Below, piece by piece: positions 13,504-24,640 of a stretch of 64,000 bases of DNA. The notes beneath the pieces were generated by a model. The model was not told the DNA's origin. It was given only the letters and a program-made list of their open reading frames with translations, and searched no databases. Positions within the stretch are counted from its first letter, which is position 1. Every line of letters starts with the position of its first letter. Made by a program: the position numbers and the translations under genes. The stretch is from Mastigias papua (Eukaryota; Cnidaria; Scyphozoa; Rhizostomeae; Mastigiidae): positions 4,587,840 to 4,651,839 of the forward strand of contig OZ025276.1 of the NCBI GenBank assembly GCA_964019165.1, in the 5' to 3' direction.

Positions 13504-15054
13504 GCACATGGTTCATGCAGTTTTATGTACACCCCACTTGCATTGCATCACAACACCACATGCAACCACCCTGCTAGATGTCATACACACATTTTTTATA
13601 AGAATATAACCCATAACACTGTATAGACTAATTCCCTGAACTGCACAAAAGTTCAGGAATACTTCAAAGTTACGGTTTCATCAACATTTCACTTTTGTTT
13701 TTATTTTTAATGGTTCTTCACAACAGAGCACATTTGACTTTAAATTGTCTAGCTACAAGTAGCTGTTACCTTATGTCACTCACCACCTTTTTGAGATGTG
13801 TGCATTACACTATATGTTGAGCAATGAGCAACTGTTATTGCTCCATATTAGACACTTGATTATACTTTTTGTGATACTTTGCATGAAAGTCAAACACATT
13901 TTAGATTATTTATACACAGTGAACATGGCATATTCTTATAACATATGTGTATATGTACATCAAAGGTAAGTATCTTCACTTTTCGTTATTGCACATGCTT
14001 TTAAGTAGGTTAGGATAACACATTCTTATTTTCCATCTGCTATTAAGGTAAGATCTTTTAAGTAGAGCATATATGACAGTCAGTGGACCAGCACTCAAAC
14101 AGGTCATGCTATCACAGTCACAGTTACTGCACGCACCATGTAAGTCACTGCAACAGTACTCTCGCTCAGTGCATGTGCTCACAGGCATTCACAGGCCCCA
14201 TCAGTGGCCACGAGTGTAACCATCACATCTACACTCACAGCATTGCCAATCAGTGCACACTCAACCTCCACTGAGTGGACACAGAGCTGCAGAGTACATG
14301 CACACTTACAGTCAGTGCAACCTGTGACAGCATGATAGCTCACTGTCAGTGCATGTACACTAATTGTCAATGTATCCTTTTCTTCTTCATATCTATGCCA
14401 TTTCAACCTCTTATACTCTGCACAGGATAGTTTCATATAATGTTACCCACATCTTACTTTCACTGTGTTTACCACATATACCTCAGAGCTTCCTGCGTAA
14501 CCTTACTTTTTAGAATACTTATCATGGAATCATGGAACTTTAACATTGTATTCTTCACACTTTCCAATTTTTATGTTACATTTTTGTTAGACTTAGTTAC
14601 CTGGGTTATGCGTTTTCAGGTTCACTTGTGTGTTGTTGCCAAGGGAACTTGTTATGCTTCCACCAGTGAGTTTTGTACCCCAACATATTTGGCTACTTCA
14701 ACCACCCTACCTGTGTATTTTCAGCTCTGTCCCCAGTAATAAGTATACATGTTTCTAAAGGTCTTTTTCTTAGACGCTACAAAACTACTATACACCCTCC
14801 CACTTCATAAAACTGTGTTCTATTTTATCCCACAAAACTCACTGAAATAAGGATTACCCAAACAAAGGATGCAACCTTGACGTGGTGTTTGGGCTTACAA
14901 CCAATGCATCTAGCAACAGCACAGTATGCACATACTATATACAAAAATTCATTTCATTCTCTCATTCTTCTCCACAGATTACAGTATTAAAAGCCTTTCA
15001 AATCTTCATGGTGGTATTCTCAATTGTTTACACCATATTGTGGCACAGACTAGC
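13504..15054 (+). other. 3' untranslated part of Helitron H3
   Basis: No gene seen. 14,080-14,350 is rich in short CAGTGCA/CACTG words in both orientations, as a degenerate cluster. 14,597-15,055 matches H1 790-1250. Confidence 0.55.
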
Positions 15055-15638
15055 TTAGTATTGATAGCCCGCTTAACGCGGGCTCCCCTAGCCCCAGGTC
15101 AAAAGTTGCATATTAGCCTTGGAAAGACTACCGCAGTGCCCCCATGAAAGCTGCATGGTCCGCATTGTCGGTGAGCATGGATGAAAAAGCTCGCATAGGA
15201 TCACGAGAGGATGACGTCATGGGCCTCTGCATTGGAGCACGTGATATCCGGCTTTGCAATGGAGAAATCAACAAAAATTTGCGAGAAACACTTGTGCAAA
15301 AATGCTCGGATACCTGCGCTAGGCTATGGGGCTTTAGAAGATGAAGGAGAAAGTCCAAAAGCCCCATAGCCTAGCGCAGGTATCCGAGCATTTTTGCACA
15401 ATTTTGTCTCGCAAATTTTTGTTGATTTCTCCATTGCAAAGCCGGATATCACGTGCTCCAATGCAGAGGCCCATGACGTCATCCTCTCGTGATCCTATGC
15501 GAGCTTTTTCATCCATGCTCACCGACAATGCGGACCATGCAGCTTTCATGGGGGCACTGCGGTAGTCTTTCCAAGGCTAATATGCAACTTTTGACCTGGG
15601 GCTAGGGGAGCCCGCGTTTAGCGGGCTATCAATACTAA
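15055..15638. repeat. 584-bp palindrome at the 3' end of H3
   Basis: Arms are almost perfect reverse complements around a centre near 15,347. Outer ends are TTAGTATTGATAGCCCGCT and its complement. The core AATGCTCGGATACCTGCG...CTAGGCTA.GGGGCT is shared with the other palindromes, while the mid-arm sequence (a CACGTGATATCCGG region) differs from H1. Confidence 0.92.
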
Positions 15639-15750
15639 GCTATGTGTATTCTATGGACACACATGATGCTATGCACAATATGTTATATGCTATGCAACTC
15701 CATGGAATTTTACAAACAATATAGTCCCTATTGATATGATGAAGACTAGC

Positions 15751-16274
15751 AGTTTTTTGATAGCCCGCTAGACGCGTGCTCCCCCTACCCCCAATCAAAG
15801 CTGGAGATTAGCCTTGGAAAGACTAACGCAGTCGCCCATCGAAGCAGCATGGTCCGCATTTTTGATGAGGATCACGGGAAGGTGACGTCATGTGCCTCTG
15901 CGATGGAGCACGTGACCATCAGCATTGCATTGGTCAAATCGACAAAATTGCGAGAAAAAATTGTGCAAAAAATGCTCGGATACCTGCGCTAGGCTACGGG
16001 GCTTTCCTCCTCTTCTTATTCAGCCCCGTAGCCTAGCGCAGGTATCCGAGCATTTTTTGCACAATTTTTTCTCGCAATTTTGTCGATTTGACCAATGCAA
16101 TGCTGATGGTCACGTGCTCCATCGCAGAGGCACATGACGTCACCTTCCCGTGATCCTCATCAAAAATGCGGACCATGCTGCTTCGATGGGCGACTGCGTT
16201 AGTCTTTCCAAGGCTAATCTCCAGCTTTGATTGGGGGTAGGGGGAGCACGCGTCTAGCGGGCTATCAAAAAACT
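15751..16274. repeat. 524-bp palindrome at the 3' end of H2
   Basis: Begins AGTTTTTTGATAGCCCGCTAG and ends with its complement. The centre near 16,013 has the shared TACCTGCGCTAGGCTACGG core, and the terminal hairpin is at 16,245-16,263. The arms are nearly identical to each other but diverged from the other three palindromes. Confidence 0.92.
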
Positions 16275-19098
16275 CTCTATATACTAGGATCCCTATATGC
16301 TAATTTATGCCAAACCAATCAGATTGTTCTAAATTGTACCACGTGACCTGATTATGCGGACACTATCTCCTCCCAGGGTATTCGTTCCATGGCCCCCAAA
16401 TGTTTGTCAAGGATAGACATTTGGGTCTACTACTTACATAAGACGAGATATGATTTTTATCATTGTTTTTCGCTACGTTATTCAACTTTCTTTCCATCAC
16501 CATTCACAGTAAAACTGTTGCTCCTCCCTGCTGTACAGCGTGTTGTCAGTTTTGCGAGCGGTCCTGTAGGACTAAGTATCTGTGTGTGTTATTGCGAGGA
16601 GACTTTGGTTGCTGTTCTTCCTGGTAAGCCTGCTCTACTTTCATGAAATGGATTTTCATTTAAGATTTCCTGTATTTCCTTTGTCCATTTCATCCGTACT
16701 CTACAGTTGCAAACCATTACTACCATATAGTTGCAGTGTGACTTGGAGGAGAATTTTGTCGTTCTGCTTCCAGTTTACTGATGTTCTCGCTTGATTTCAT
16801 TTGCCAAGGAATCCTACTTTTCGAGGGTGATATCGCCATGACAGATCTTCCCGAGCCGTTCGATTCTCTCTGCTAAACCATAGTGCTTTTGCCGGTAAGT
16901 TGTGATAAACCATATAGAAGATAGTTTCATGTTGTATTTTGTGGTATATTATGGTGTATTTCGCTTATTTCTTACACTTTGTTACCTGACATGGGATGAC
17001 ATTCGGGAAGCTTTCAGGTTGGGTTGTTTTTGCATGATGTGAAGTCACAGTTTCATTTTGACGAAAGTAAAGTAAGGCGTGGTAAAATATCAACCAGTAG
17101 CGTACTGAAATTGTTTTTTCTACCATCTAAAGTTTTTCTGTGTTTCTCCTGTATGAGGTTGTTCGTTGTGTTATCTACTATAACTCTGAGAGGTTTGTAG
17201 CCCTCCCCTCGTATGGTTTAAGCAATGAAGAGACTGCTGTTCTTCTTTCATGTCAAGGTTGATTACAAGCAAACTACATGACTTGCTAAGTTTCTTGAGT
17301 GTTAGCCATATAGCGTTTTGGTATCCTCAATCGTCATTCTGGTATACTTTGTCAGTAAACACGCGAGGGGATTCCCAAGTTCATCTCACGATCGCAGATA
17401 CATTCAATCTTTTGTTTCCAAACAACTACATTGTAGATTTGTGACTGCAGAGGTTCTGGAAGTTGTTTGGCAGATTCCTACTGGACTACTTAATAATTGC
17501 TGGGATTTTTAGCGTGCTGTTCACTTTCAGCTATGCTAGGCCACTCTGACATTGTTTACAGTTGAGACCGGTCTGAGTTGAGATGTTGTTTGTTACTTCT
17601 ACATAGCTCTTTATGTTTACAACACAGTTATTTTAGGCTAGAGCTAGGATGTTATCCAATTTAGTCTGTGGATTATTGCAGTTTGATATTCTATTTCTGT
17701 TTCTTTTTCTTGCATTAGTTGCGGGAACAATCTCGTGCATTCTCTCCAGAATCTTGAGGGGCGTTTCATATTACTCTCAGCCCGTAGCTGATGCCTTACT
17801 TACTTCCAGTACAGTTTGTAGCTGAATCCCAGTACTCTTTATTTACAACACTTTTATAGTTCTTTTCACTATGTATCGTAGTGTAAGTTTTGAGGAGTCA
17901 AATTAGGGGTTCCTTTATCCTGAATGTTTCTTTGCTGGAAAACAGTTGCTATAAATTCCATTAATGATTTTCATAGATCATTCTCTACATGATGATTAAG
18001 TTTAAAATGAAGTACTTACTATTAGGTAGCATGATCATCGCTACTGTGTAGACTTGATTGTTCCGAGCCTCTACCATCAACTCCTTCCACAACAAATACT
18101 GTAATTGCTCGAAACCCGATTTGATGATTAATATTGTATAGCATGTTACCTGTACATAACAGTAGTCTTATATTTGTATGAAGTAAGACTATGAGGTCCT
18201 CTCAGCTATTATAATTCGATACAAGCTAATGTAATGGCTAAAGAAAGCTAATATACCAGTTACCATAGGATTACTGGATGCAACCAATTACAGGTTTATG
18301 GCTCAAATTTAATTGTGTACCAGAGTGGAGAAGATTTGTGATCACCCACTTGGTCATAGCCGTAGTCATTCCTGTCAAGTGATTGGGCTATATTGTATAT
18401 GTTATACACTGTTGCAGTTATACCGCTAGATTTTACAACACTATCTACGTTAGAAGTGAAGTATGCAGGAGATAATATGTGATGTTATTCACTAATGTCT
18501 CATGTAAAGAACAGTTTGAGTAATTATGTGCTAAACGCGTGCTCCCCTTACCCCAGTTCAAAAGTTGCAGATTAGCCTTGGAAAGACTAACGCTGTGCCT
18601 CCATAAAAGCTGCATGGCTACATTTTCGATGAGCAAGGATCAAAAAAGCTCGCATAGGATCACGAGAAGGTGACATCATGGGCCTCTGTTATGGAGCACA
18701 TGACCTTTGGCCTTGCATTGTGCAAATCGAAGAAAATTGCAAGAAAAAATTGTGCCAGAAATGCTTGGATACCTGCGCTAGGCTACGGGGCTGTACAGGA
18801 AAAGGCTAAAAGTCAAGAAGCCCTGCAGCCTAGCGCAGGTATCCGAGCATTTCTGGTACACTTTTTTCTTGCAATTTTCTTCGATTTGCACAATGCAAGG
18901 CCGAAGGTCATGTGCTCCATAACAGAGGCCCATGATGTCACCTTCTCATGATCCTATGCGAGCTTTTTTGATCCTTGCTCATCGACAATGTAGACCATGC
19001 AGCTTTTATGGAGGCACAGCGTTAGTCTTTCCAAGGCTAATCTGCAACTTTTGAACTGGGGTAAGGGGAGCAAGCATTTAGCGGGCTACCAGTACTAA
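16274..19098 (+). mobile_element. Helitron H4, non-autonomous (2.8 kb)
   Basis: The 5' end TCTCTATATACTAGG starts on, or one base into, the last base of the H2 terminus. The first ~230 bases match the H3 leader. The 3' end is a degenerate hairpin (19,069-19,087) and the tail ACCAGTACTAA (19,088-19,098). No Rep or helicase coding is present in 16,274-18,528, so mobilisation would depend on an H3-type enzyme. Confidence 0.8.
18529..19098. repeat. ~570-bp palindrome at the 3' end of H4
   Basis: The arms centre near 18,810 with the shared CTGCGCTAGGCTACGG core. The left arm lacks the outermost terminal bases present in the other copies (it starts GCTAAACGCG), and the arms differ more than in H2 or H3, so this palindrome is older or damaged. 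Confidence 0.85.
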
Positions 19099-20603
19099 GC
19101 TATTATATATCTAACTTCACAAAATGGTGCCATGACTATGAATAATGAATAAAAACATGACCATGACTTAACCAATTTGTAGTTTACCCCATGTTTCTTT
19201 CAAAAGTGCATGCAAGTTGTGGCGCACTTTTCACTATATCATCCAACTGAAGGACTGTAAGTGGGCTTACCCATCTATTCCCTGTCGTCTTCATGTGGTC
19301 TTCATGTGACTGATCATACAACAGTTTGGCACTTGGTGCGTTATTTGAAACTTGGATCGATCATGTCGGGGTCTTACTCTACTACATTCCTTTCAATAAG
19401 AAACCTATCAGAAACAGCACAACAATCTATTTAACACCATACCTTTCTTTCTCCAGCTATTGGCTATTGCACATTTGAAAGGAAGCTCCTCTATGATACA
19501 ATGCCTACATGGAGCAATGCACATACAGCTATTTCCTCTGCCACGGATAGAATCGCCCTACAAAGTTGTATGTTACATTAACGACCAAGATTCTGTGATC
19601 AATATTTGCATCATAGGAGATAAGATCATCCCTATCCTTTTGTTCATGAATGTGTAGGGCAGGGGTGATAAACTCATTCTCTTACCCGTTTTTTTATTTA
19701 AAACTAAGTAGTAGTCAGCTGCTCAAGGAAATAAGGGCACTTTAAGTACTGGGTGAAAAATACTTTTTAGTGTAGTAATTGTTCGAGAACAAATTGCTAT
19801 TACTATAGTTTCTTAATTTCCTTGGTTATTACTCGTTTCTTAAAAGCCAGTATTTTATGAAAGACATGCACATGCGTTTCTCTATACAAAATGTGTAGTC
19901 TGCCTCTAAGAAGTACGAGAGAAACCACATAAGAAAGTGTACACTTTCACTATATCTACATATATTAAGTGCTAGTATTAAGCATGCTAAGGAAGTATTA
20001 AATCATGAAACATGTTAAGGAAAGAGCATAGTTTATAACAGAGTAAATAGCAAACTGAACTCATTATGACGCAGGTGTAAAAGGCAAGATGGTTCCTATA
20101 TAGTAAATATTCAAATGGAATAGCATATACATAGCTATCAATTCCTGTCATACCCATCAGTGGAAAGTCTTAATTCCATTGTATAATCACCTAACAACAT
20201 AGCATGATTGCGTGAAACATGCAAAGAAAGGGCCCTACCTTTTCCGTAAGGCATCACAGAATATTTCTGCAAATCTCTAATATATTTCAGTGTCTTCCAA
20301 TCCCACTTACCATTTACAGCGCACACTGGCCATAGCTGATCTATTTTCCTCTTCCAAACTTTTTGCACTTGAGAATTTCGAGAAACTTTTACGGCATGGA
20401 CTTGTCAGACATAACGACCATAACAAATGGGAAGAACGTTAGCTCATTGAATAGATGCAACAACATGAGCCCACTTTACACGACACTTTTTAAACCTAGG
20501 TTACGTTAACCCGGGTTAAAGTTTTTGCGCTTTACAAGGCAAATTTGCTTTTTGTCGTGTAAAGTGGATCAGGGTTTAACCTGGGTTAATATTATCTAAG
20601 CGC

Positions 20604-21947
20604 ATGCGTGTACTGTCTGCCGTTGTTGTGTTGCGAAGGCTGAGCAAAATGGCAGACTACCACACGTTAGCTATTTTAGCAAAGCTTTTCCAGTTGCTGG
20701 CTTTTATATTTAGACGAAGTTCTGCTGTATCGGGAATAAGCCGTAATAGACGGTTAAGGGCAGCTGCAAGAAGAAGAGTAAGGAGTTATTTGCAGATGCG
20801 GCGAAGAACGAATGTAACAACTTTGGCAAACATTGTCCGTGCTCTGTGCTGTCCATTGCCAATAGAAAGAAGTTGTTGGAATAAGGCAAGAAGCGAAAAT
20901 TGGTGGGATGGTATTGTAATTGCAAGGTTTACTGATGAAGATTGGTTAAAAAATTTTAGGATGAGGAAGGCAACATTTACATTTATTTGTGAAAAACTTC
21001 ATCCGTATCTTCACAGACAAGATACAAATATGAGGAAGGCACTTTCTGTTAAAAAACGGGTAGCTGTGGCACTCTGGAGACTTGCAACTGGCTCTTACTT
21101 CAACACTATTGGGCACCTCTTTGGAATATCAGAGGCCAGTGCCTCCTGCATATGTGATGAAGTCTGTGCAGTAGTGGCAAGTAAATTACTAAAAATATTT
21201 GTTAGATTACCAGCTGGACCAGAACTCTCTGAAGTAATTAATGATTTTGAAGAAAGATGGGGGTTTCCACAATGTGCTGGAGCAATAGATGGATCTCATA
21301 TACCAATAAAAGCACCCTTGGATTACCATGCAGATTATTACAACAGAAAAGGTTGGTACTCTGTTATTCTACAAGGGCTTGTTGACAGCAAGTATAGATT
21401 TAGAGATATCAATGTTGGGTGGCCTGGTAAAGTGCATGATGCAAGAGTGTTTTCTAATTCAAGCCTTTACAAGAAAGGAACTGATGGAACACTATTTCCA
21501 GAAAGTCAGGCTAGGAATATAAATGGGACAGCTGTTCCTGCATTTATTATTGCTGATGCTGCATACCCACTCTTGCCATGGGTAATGAAGCCATTTCCTG
21601 ATAATGGTAACCTACCAATTCAAAATTCACATTTCAACTATAGACTTAGTAGGGCACGCATGGTTGTTGAAAATGCATTTGGGTGTCTCAAAGGAAGATG
21701 GAGGTGCCTGTTAAAGCAAAATGAAGCACATTTTGAAAAGATCAACAATGTTGTTGCTGCTTGCTGCACACTTCACAATATTTATGAGACATTTCATGAT
21801 GATTTTGATGCAGATCTAAGTGAAAATGTAGATAGATCAACTCAAAGTGTTTGTGCTGGTGAAACAAGCTTAGGAAATAAAACAAACAGGGATGCAGAGG
21901 CAGTGAGAAATGCTGTTGTTCAATACTGTCAAGATAGCAACACATAA
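20604..21947 (+). CDS. Harbinger transposase (HARBI1-like DDE nuclease)
   Basis: DDE_Tnp_4 family nuclease that excises and inserts the element. The 447-codon frame is open, with catalytic residues D229 (AGAIDGSHIPI), D318 (IIADAAYPLLPW) and E356 (MVVENAFGCLKGRWR), and an HTH-like N-terminal half (WRLATGSYFNTIGHLFGIS, residues 158-176). Normal length for the family. M16 (codon at 20,649, MADYHT) may be the true start, since the first ATG lies close to the TIR. It ends 12 bp from the stop of the convergent partner gene. Confidence 0.93.
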   Translation: MRVLSAVVVLRRLSKMADYHTLAILAKLFQLLAFIFRRSSAVSGISRNRRLRAAARRRVRSYLQMRRRTNVTTLANIVRALCCPLPIERSCWNKARSENWWDGIVIARFTDEDWLKNFRMRKATFTFICEKLHPYLHRQDTNMRKALSVKKRVAVALWRLATGSYFNTIGHLFGISEASASCICDEVCAVVASKLLKIFVRLPAGPELSEVINDFEERWGFPQCAGAIDGSHIPIKAPLDYHADYYNRKGWYSVILQGLVDSKYRFRDINVGWPGKVHDARVFSNSSLYKKGTDGTLFPESQARNINGTAVPAFIIADAAYPLLPWVMKPFPDNGNLPIQNSHFNYRLSRARMVVENAFGCLKGRWRCLLKQNEAHFEKINNVVAACCTLHNIYETFHDDFDADLSENVDRSTQSVCAGETSLGNKTNRDAEAVRNAVVQYCQDSNT

Positions 21948-21958
21948 ACAATATTATA

Positions 21959-23300
21959 TTAAAGCACATTTGTATACACTGGTTCATCTTGATTAGCAGG
22001 AATTTGTTGTTGTTGCCTTGAACTATGAAATGGATACTGGCTGTATGTAGAGGGACCATAAAAGTGGGGTGGTTGTTGCATTAATGTTGCAGCAGTTTGC
22101 ATGAACATATTCCCCATCACTTGCAGCATGTGCATTTCATGGTCGCTTTCTTCCTTTCGTCGTTTCTTTTCTTCTTCTTGTTCCATTTTCTGTCGCTCAT
22201 CTTCCCTTTTGTAAAATTGATGATCTGATAATCTCTGTTGTTCTTGAATCATTGCAATCATATCAGATAAAAAGCTCTCACGTCTTGTTCTTTTTCTACT
22301 CTTCCCATGCTTTTGTGACAGTTGTTTTTTTGCTACTTCCAGAACCTTAAAAAAATTAAAAGAATCAACATAGACATTAAAAAGAATTTCCATGTCTGAT
22401 CATATAATTGGGTAAATTCACAAAAAAGATTTGTGAATTGGCTGGAACCAATGGGGCTGGAACACTGACTGCTAGATAAATACCACACACATATTCCTGT
22501 GAAGGAAACATGCTTTTTTACTGTAAATATTTGAAGAATGATGCCAAATGCCATTATACAGCACATTCTGATCAGACTTCTTAGGTAATTTGATCAATGC
22601 AAAGCAAATGAGTTCATTTTGATCTCTTTGCTTTGTATTACGAGCAGGTTTTTTTTTAATTTTTATTTAGCTTGGGATATAATTTATAACACCATTGCTT
22701 GCATTAAAGGTTGGGAAACAGGCAGACAAGCTGGACGGAAGTCAGAGAAAATGTGTAATTTTAGAGAGGGAAATGATGCACACATACCTGCCTGCCTTCA
22801 ATTTCATCTACCATTGTTGGTATATCAGCAGCTTGACTGTCCAGCTCTAGGGAATCTATTGTTGATGGGGACGATAAGCTGACAGGGACAGGTATAAAAT
22901 CCTCAGAATCTTCATTGCTCTCATCTTTGGGTTCATTCTCGGTTTCCTCTTGGTCTAGACTCTCGAGTAGGTTGATAGGTTTCGTTATGGGCCTATGACC
23001 CAAGATACTGTCTAACTCTTTAAAAAATGGAAATGTTTTTCGTTGATTCCCAGAACGATTATTATTGTCTTGCACTTTTTTATATATCTGCTTCAGCTGC
23101 TTTATTTTTTCTCGAATCTGGACGTGGCTTCTTTCGAAACCTTTCTCAGCTAGTCTTTTGGCCATTTTTTCATAGACAGGCCTTTTTCGTGTGCATCCAT
23201 CAAGATCCTGTGGGATTCGCTCGTCACCCCAAATGTGGAGCAGAGAACGCACTTCCTCGTCATCCCAGAGAGTAGCGCGAACTACTTTATAATTTTCCAT
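21959..23300 (-). CDS. Harbinger SANT/Myb-like accessory protein (two exons)
   Basis: Harbinger partner proteins bind TIRs and help the transposase enter the nucleus (family knowledge). Exon 1 is 23,300-22,788, with donor GTATGT (complement of 22,781-22,787). Exon 2 is 22,345-21,959, after an acceptor AG at 22,346-22,347. Both junctions are phase 0, giving about 299 residues. Exon 1 has a trihelix-like pattern (LWDDEEVRSLLHIWGDERI ... VYEKMAKRLAEKGFERSHVQI ... IKQLKQIYKKV), then an acidic stretch. Exon 2 has a basic stretch and a Glu/Lys-rich coiled coil (ERQKMEQEEEKKRRKEE), then a Gln/Pro/Tyr-rich tail. No stop interrupts it. Confidence 0.88.
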
Positions 23301-23819
23301 AATGGACTGTCACTTTCAGTGGCGTAGCACGCTGGAATTTGGCGGCCTGGTTTATGACGCATGCGCATTGAAGTAAGCAAACCCAGGTTCAACCCACTTT
23401 CACTTTACACGGCACCTAACCTAGGTTCAACCTAGGTTGAACCCACCTCCTAAGCAGGAATTTCTTAACCTGGGTTAAACTTGGGGTGGCTCACTTTACA
23501 CGACAAAATGTAACCCAGGTTAGCGTTAACCTAGGTTAGAAATATGTCGTGTAAAGTGGGCTATGGTCTTCTGAAACAACAGGTTTGCTACTTTTCTGAT
23601 TTCCATGTCAACTACCTTTGAGATATGTAGCTAATCAGTTCATTAATGGGGCAGAAAATATGCAAATGTTACTACTCATTAACAGTCCCTAAAGTACTTG
23701 GATTCAGCGTAATAGATGTTTCTTCATCACCATTCCTATGAACAATATTCCTCACAGGAATAAAGGTATTTATTAATTACTTTCCACTTATGTTCATACT
23801 AGGTACATTGTCTGAAAAC

Positions 23820-24640
23820 CAACTGCAGGGCACGGATGGTACTGCGCAAGCGCCAATGCACCGATGGCTTCAGGTGGAGGTATCCACGGAGGAAGTGCTA
23901 CGGAACCAGGTCTATTAGGGAGAGATCATTTGCTGCCTGTTCACACCTCCCCTTGGCCAAGATTCTGCTTGTCATATACCATTGGTGTTTTTCGGTGCAT
24001 CTTACCTCTTGCATGGGCATGCTGGCAATTGCTGAACACACTGCAGTTGACTGGTTCCAGTACATGAGAGATGAGTGCTCATGGAAACTTATGGCAGAGC
24101 TGATCTTGCTTGGTGGCCCAGAGTCAATAGTGGAGATTGATAAGAGCCTCGTGATCAACAGAAAGTACAATAGAGTTGCTTGCAGGGAATAGCATCAGCA
24201 TTGGGTGTGTATTACAAACAGATTCTTAGGACAAATCTCATTGTTAATTTCCCTCAATATAAGGACAATTTACAATGGTATGGTTTTAATTTGACTCTAT
24301 TGGTGAATGTACATTAGCTACTTTTGCACAATTTCTATTTATATTTACAATTTAGAAAGTAATTGAAGATCTGCATAAATAAACAAGGCCCCCCTTCCAG
24401 AATGATACAACATTTCCTATTTGTCCACTAGGTATTTGGAATATATGACAGAGATACCAATGTCGGCATAATACAATTTGTGGACAGAAGAGATGCAGCC
24501 ACGCTTTTGCCCATAATACAACACCATGTACGCCCTGGTAGCATGATATATTCTGATGGCTGGGCTGCATACAATACATTGGACCAATTGGGTTATGGCC
24601 ACCGGGTTGTAATCCATGATGACAGTTGTTGGAGTTTGTT
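23820..24640 (+). pseudogene. ISXO2-like (IS1595/Merlin) transposase, decayed or intron-split
   Basis: Codes for a cut-and-paste DDE transposase of the IS1595/Merlin type. The first coding block (to about 24,187) ends in GGPESIVEIDKSLV and RKYNR, the ISXO2 motif with the first catalytic Asp. The second block (about 24,432-24,640) has FVDRRDAATLLPIIQ, then IYSDGWAAYNTLDQLGYGH with the second Asp. Between them is ~240 bp of non-coding sequence ending TTTGTCCACTAG, plausibly an intron. The C-terminal Glu block is not recognisable after VVIHDDS, so the protein is probably dead. IS1595 relatives are common in bacteria, but the intron-like gap and surroundings argue for the animal Merlin lineage. 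Confidence 0.65.

Larger units (their letters stand above)
6236..15638 (+). mobile_element. Helitron H3, probably autonomous (9.4 kb)
   Basis: The 5' end is TCACTATATACTAAG at 6236, preceded by A. The 3' hairpin AGCCCGC-GTTTA-GCGGGCT lies at 15,609-15,627, followed by the tail ATCAATACTAA (15,628-15,638). Between them is one Rep-helicase gene (8547-13,503). The flanks rejoin in a tandem-repeat unit whose uninterrupted version is at about 5988-6035. The last few 3' bases are uncertain, because GCT also follows CTAA in H4 and in the interior palindrome arms. Confidence 0.85.
2034..16274 (+). mobile_element. Helitron H2 (non-autonomous), split by Helitron H3
   Basis: The 5' end TCTCTATATACTAAG at 2034 resembles those at 6236 and 16,274 and has the Helitron 5'-TC. 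The body 2034-6235 has no protein domain. It shares blocks with H4, for example a TCGCCATGACAG word and a block around 4690-4740 matching 17,960-18,010. After the nested H3, the tandem-repeat sequence resumes at 15,639 and leads to a 3' palindrome ending at 16,274. The 3' tail ends ATCAAAAAACT, not CTAA. Assigning 2034 and 16,274 to one element is inference from the resumed repeat and from order. Confidence 0.6.
20468..23562 (+). mobile_element. PIF/Harbinger transposon, intact (3095 bp)
   Basis: TIRs start AGCCCACTTTACACGACA at 20,468 and end with its complement at 23,562, flanked on both sides by ATG (20,465-20,467 and 23,563-23,565). Terminal ~100-160 bp regions hold repeated AACCTAGGTTA / AACCCAGGTTA words and extra inverted copies of TTTACACGACA, which look like protein-binding sites. 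It holds two convergent intact genes: transposase (+) and a SANT/Myb-like partner (-). The 3-bp duplication fits Harbinger, although the usual target is TWA. Confidence 0.92.

Noticed and set aside
13976..14436. Cys/His-rich small frames around 14,100-14,400
   Set aside because: They come from repeated CAGTGCA words and have no domain or coding context.
15144..15565. Paired 66-79 codon frames on both strands
   Set aside because: Also palindrome artefacts.
1250..19098. Palindromes as independent fold-back elements
   Set aside because: Each coincides with a Helitron 3' hairpin and tail, and 790-2033 and 14,597-15,638 align as one unit.
23820..24640. Bacterial contamination, because of the IS1595/ISXO2-type transposase
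   Set aside because: Intron-like gap, AT-rich eukaryotic surroundings and the animal Merlin lineage explain it better.
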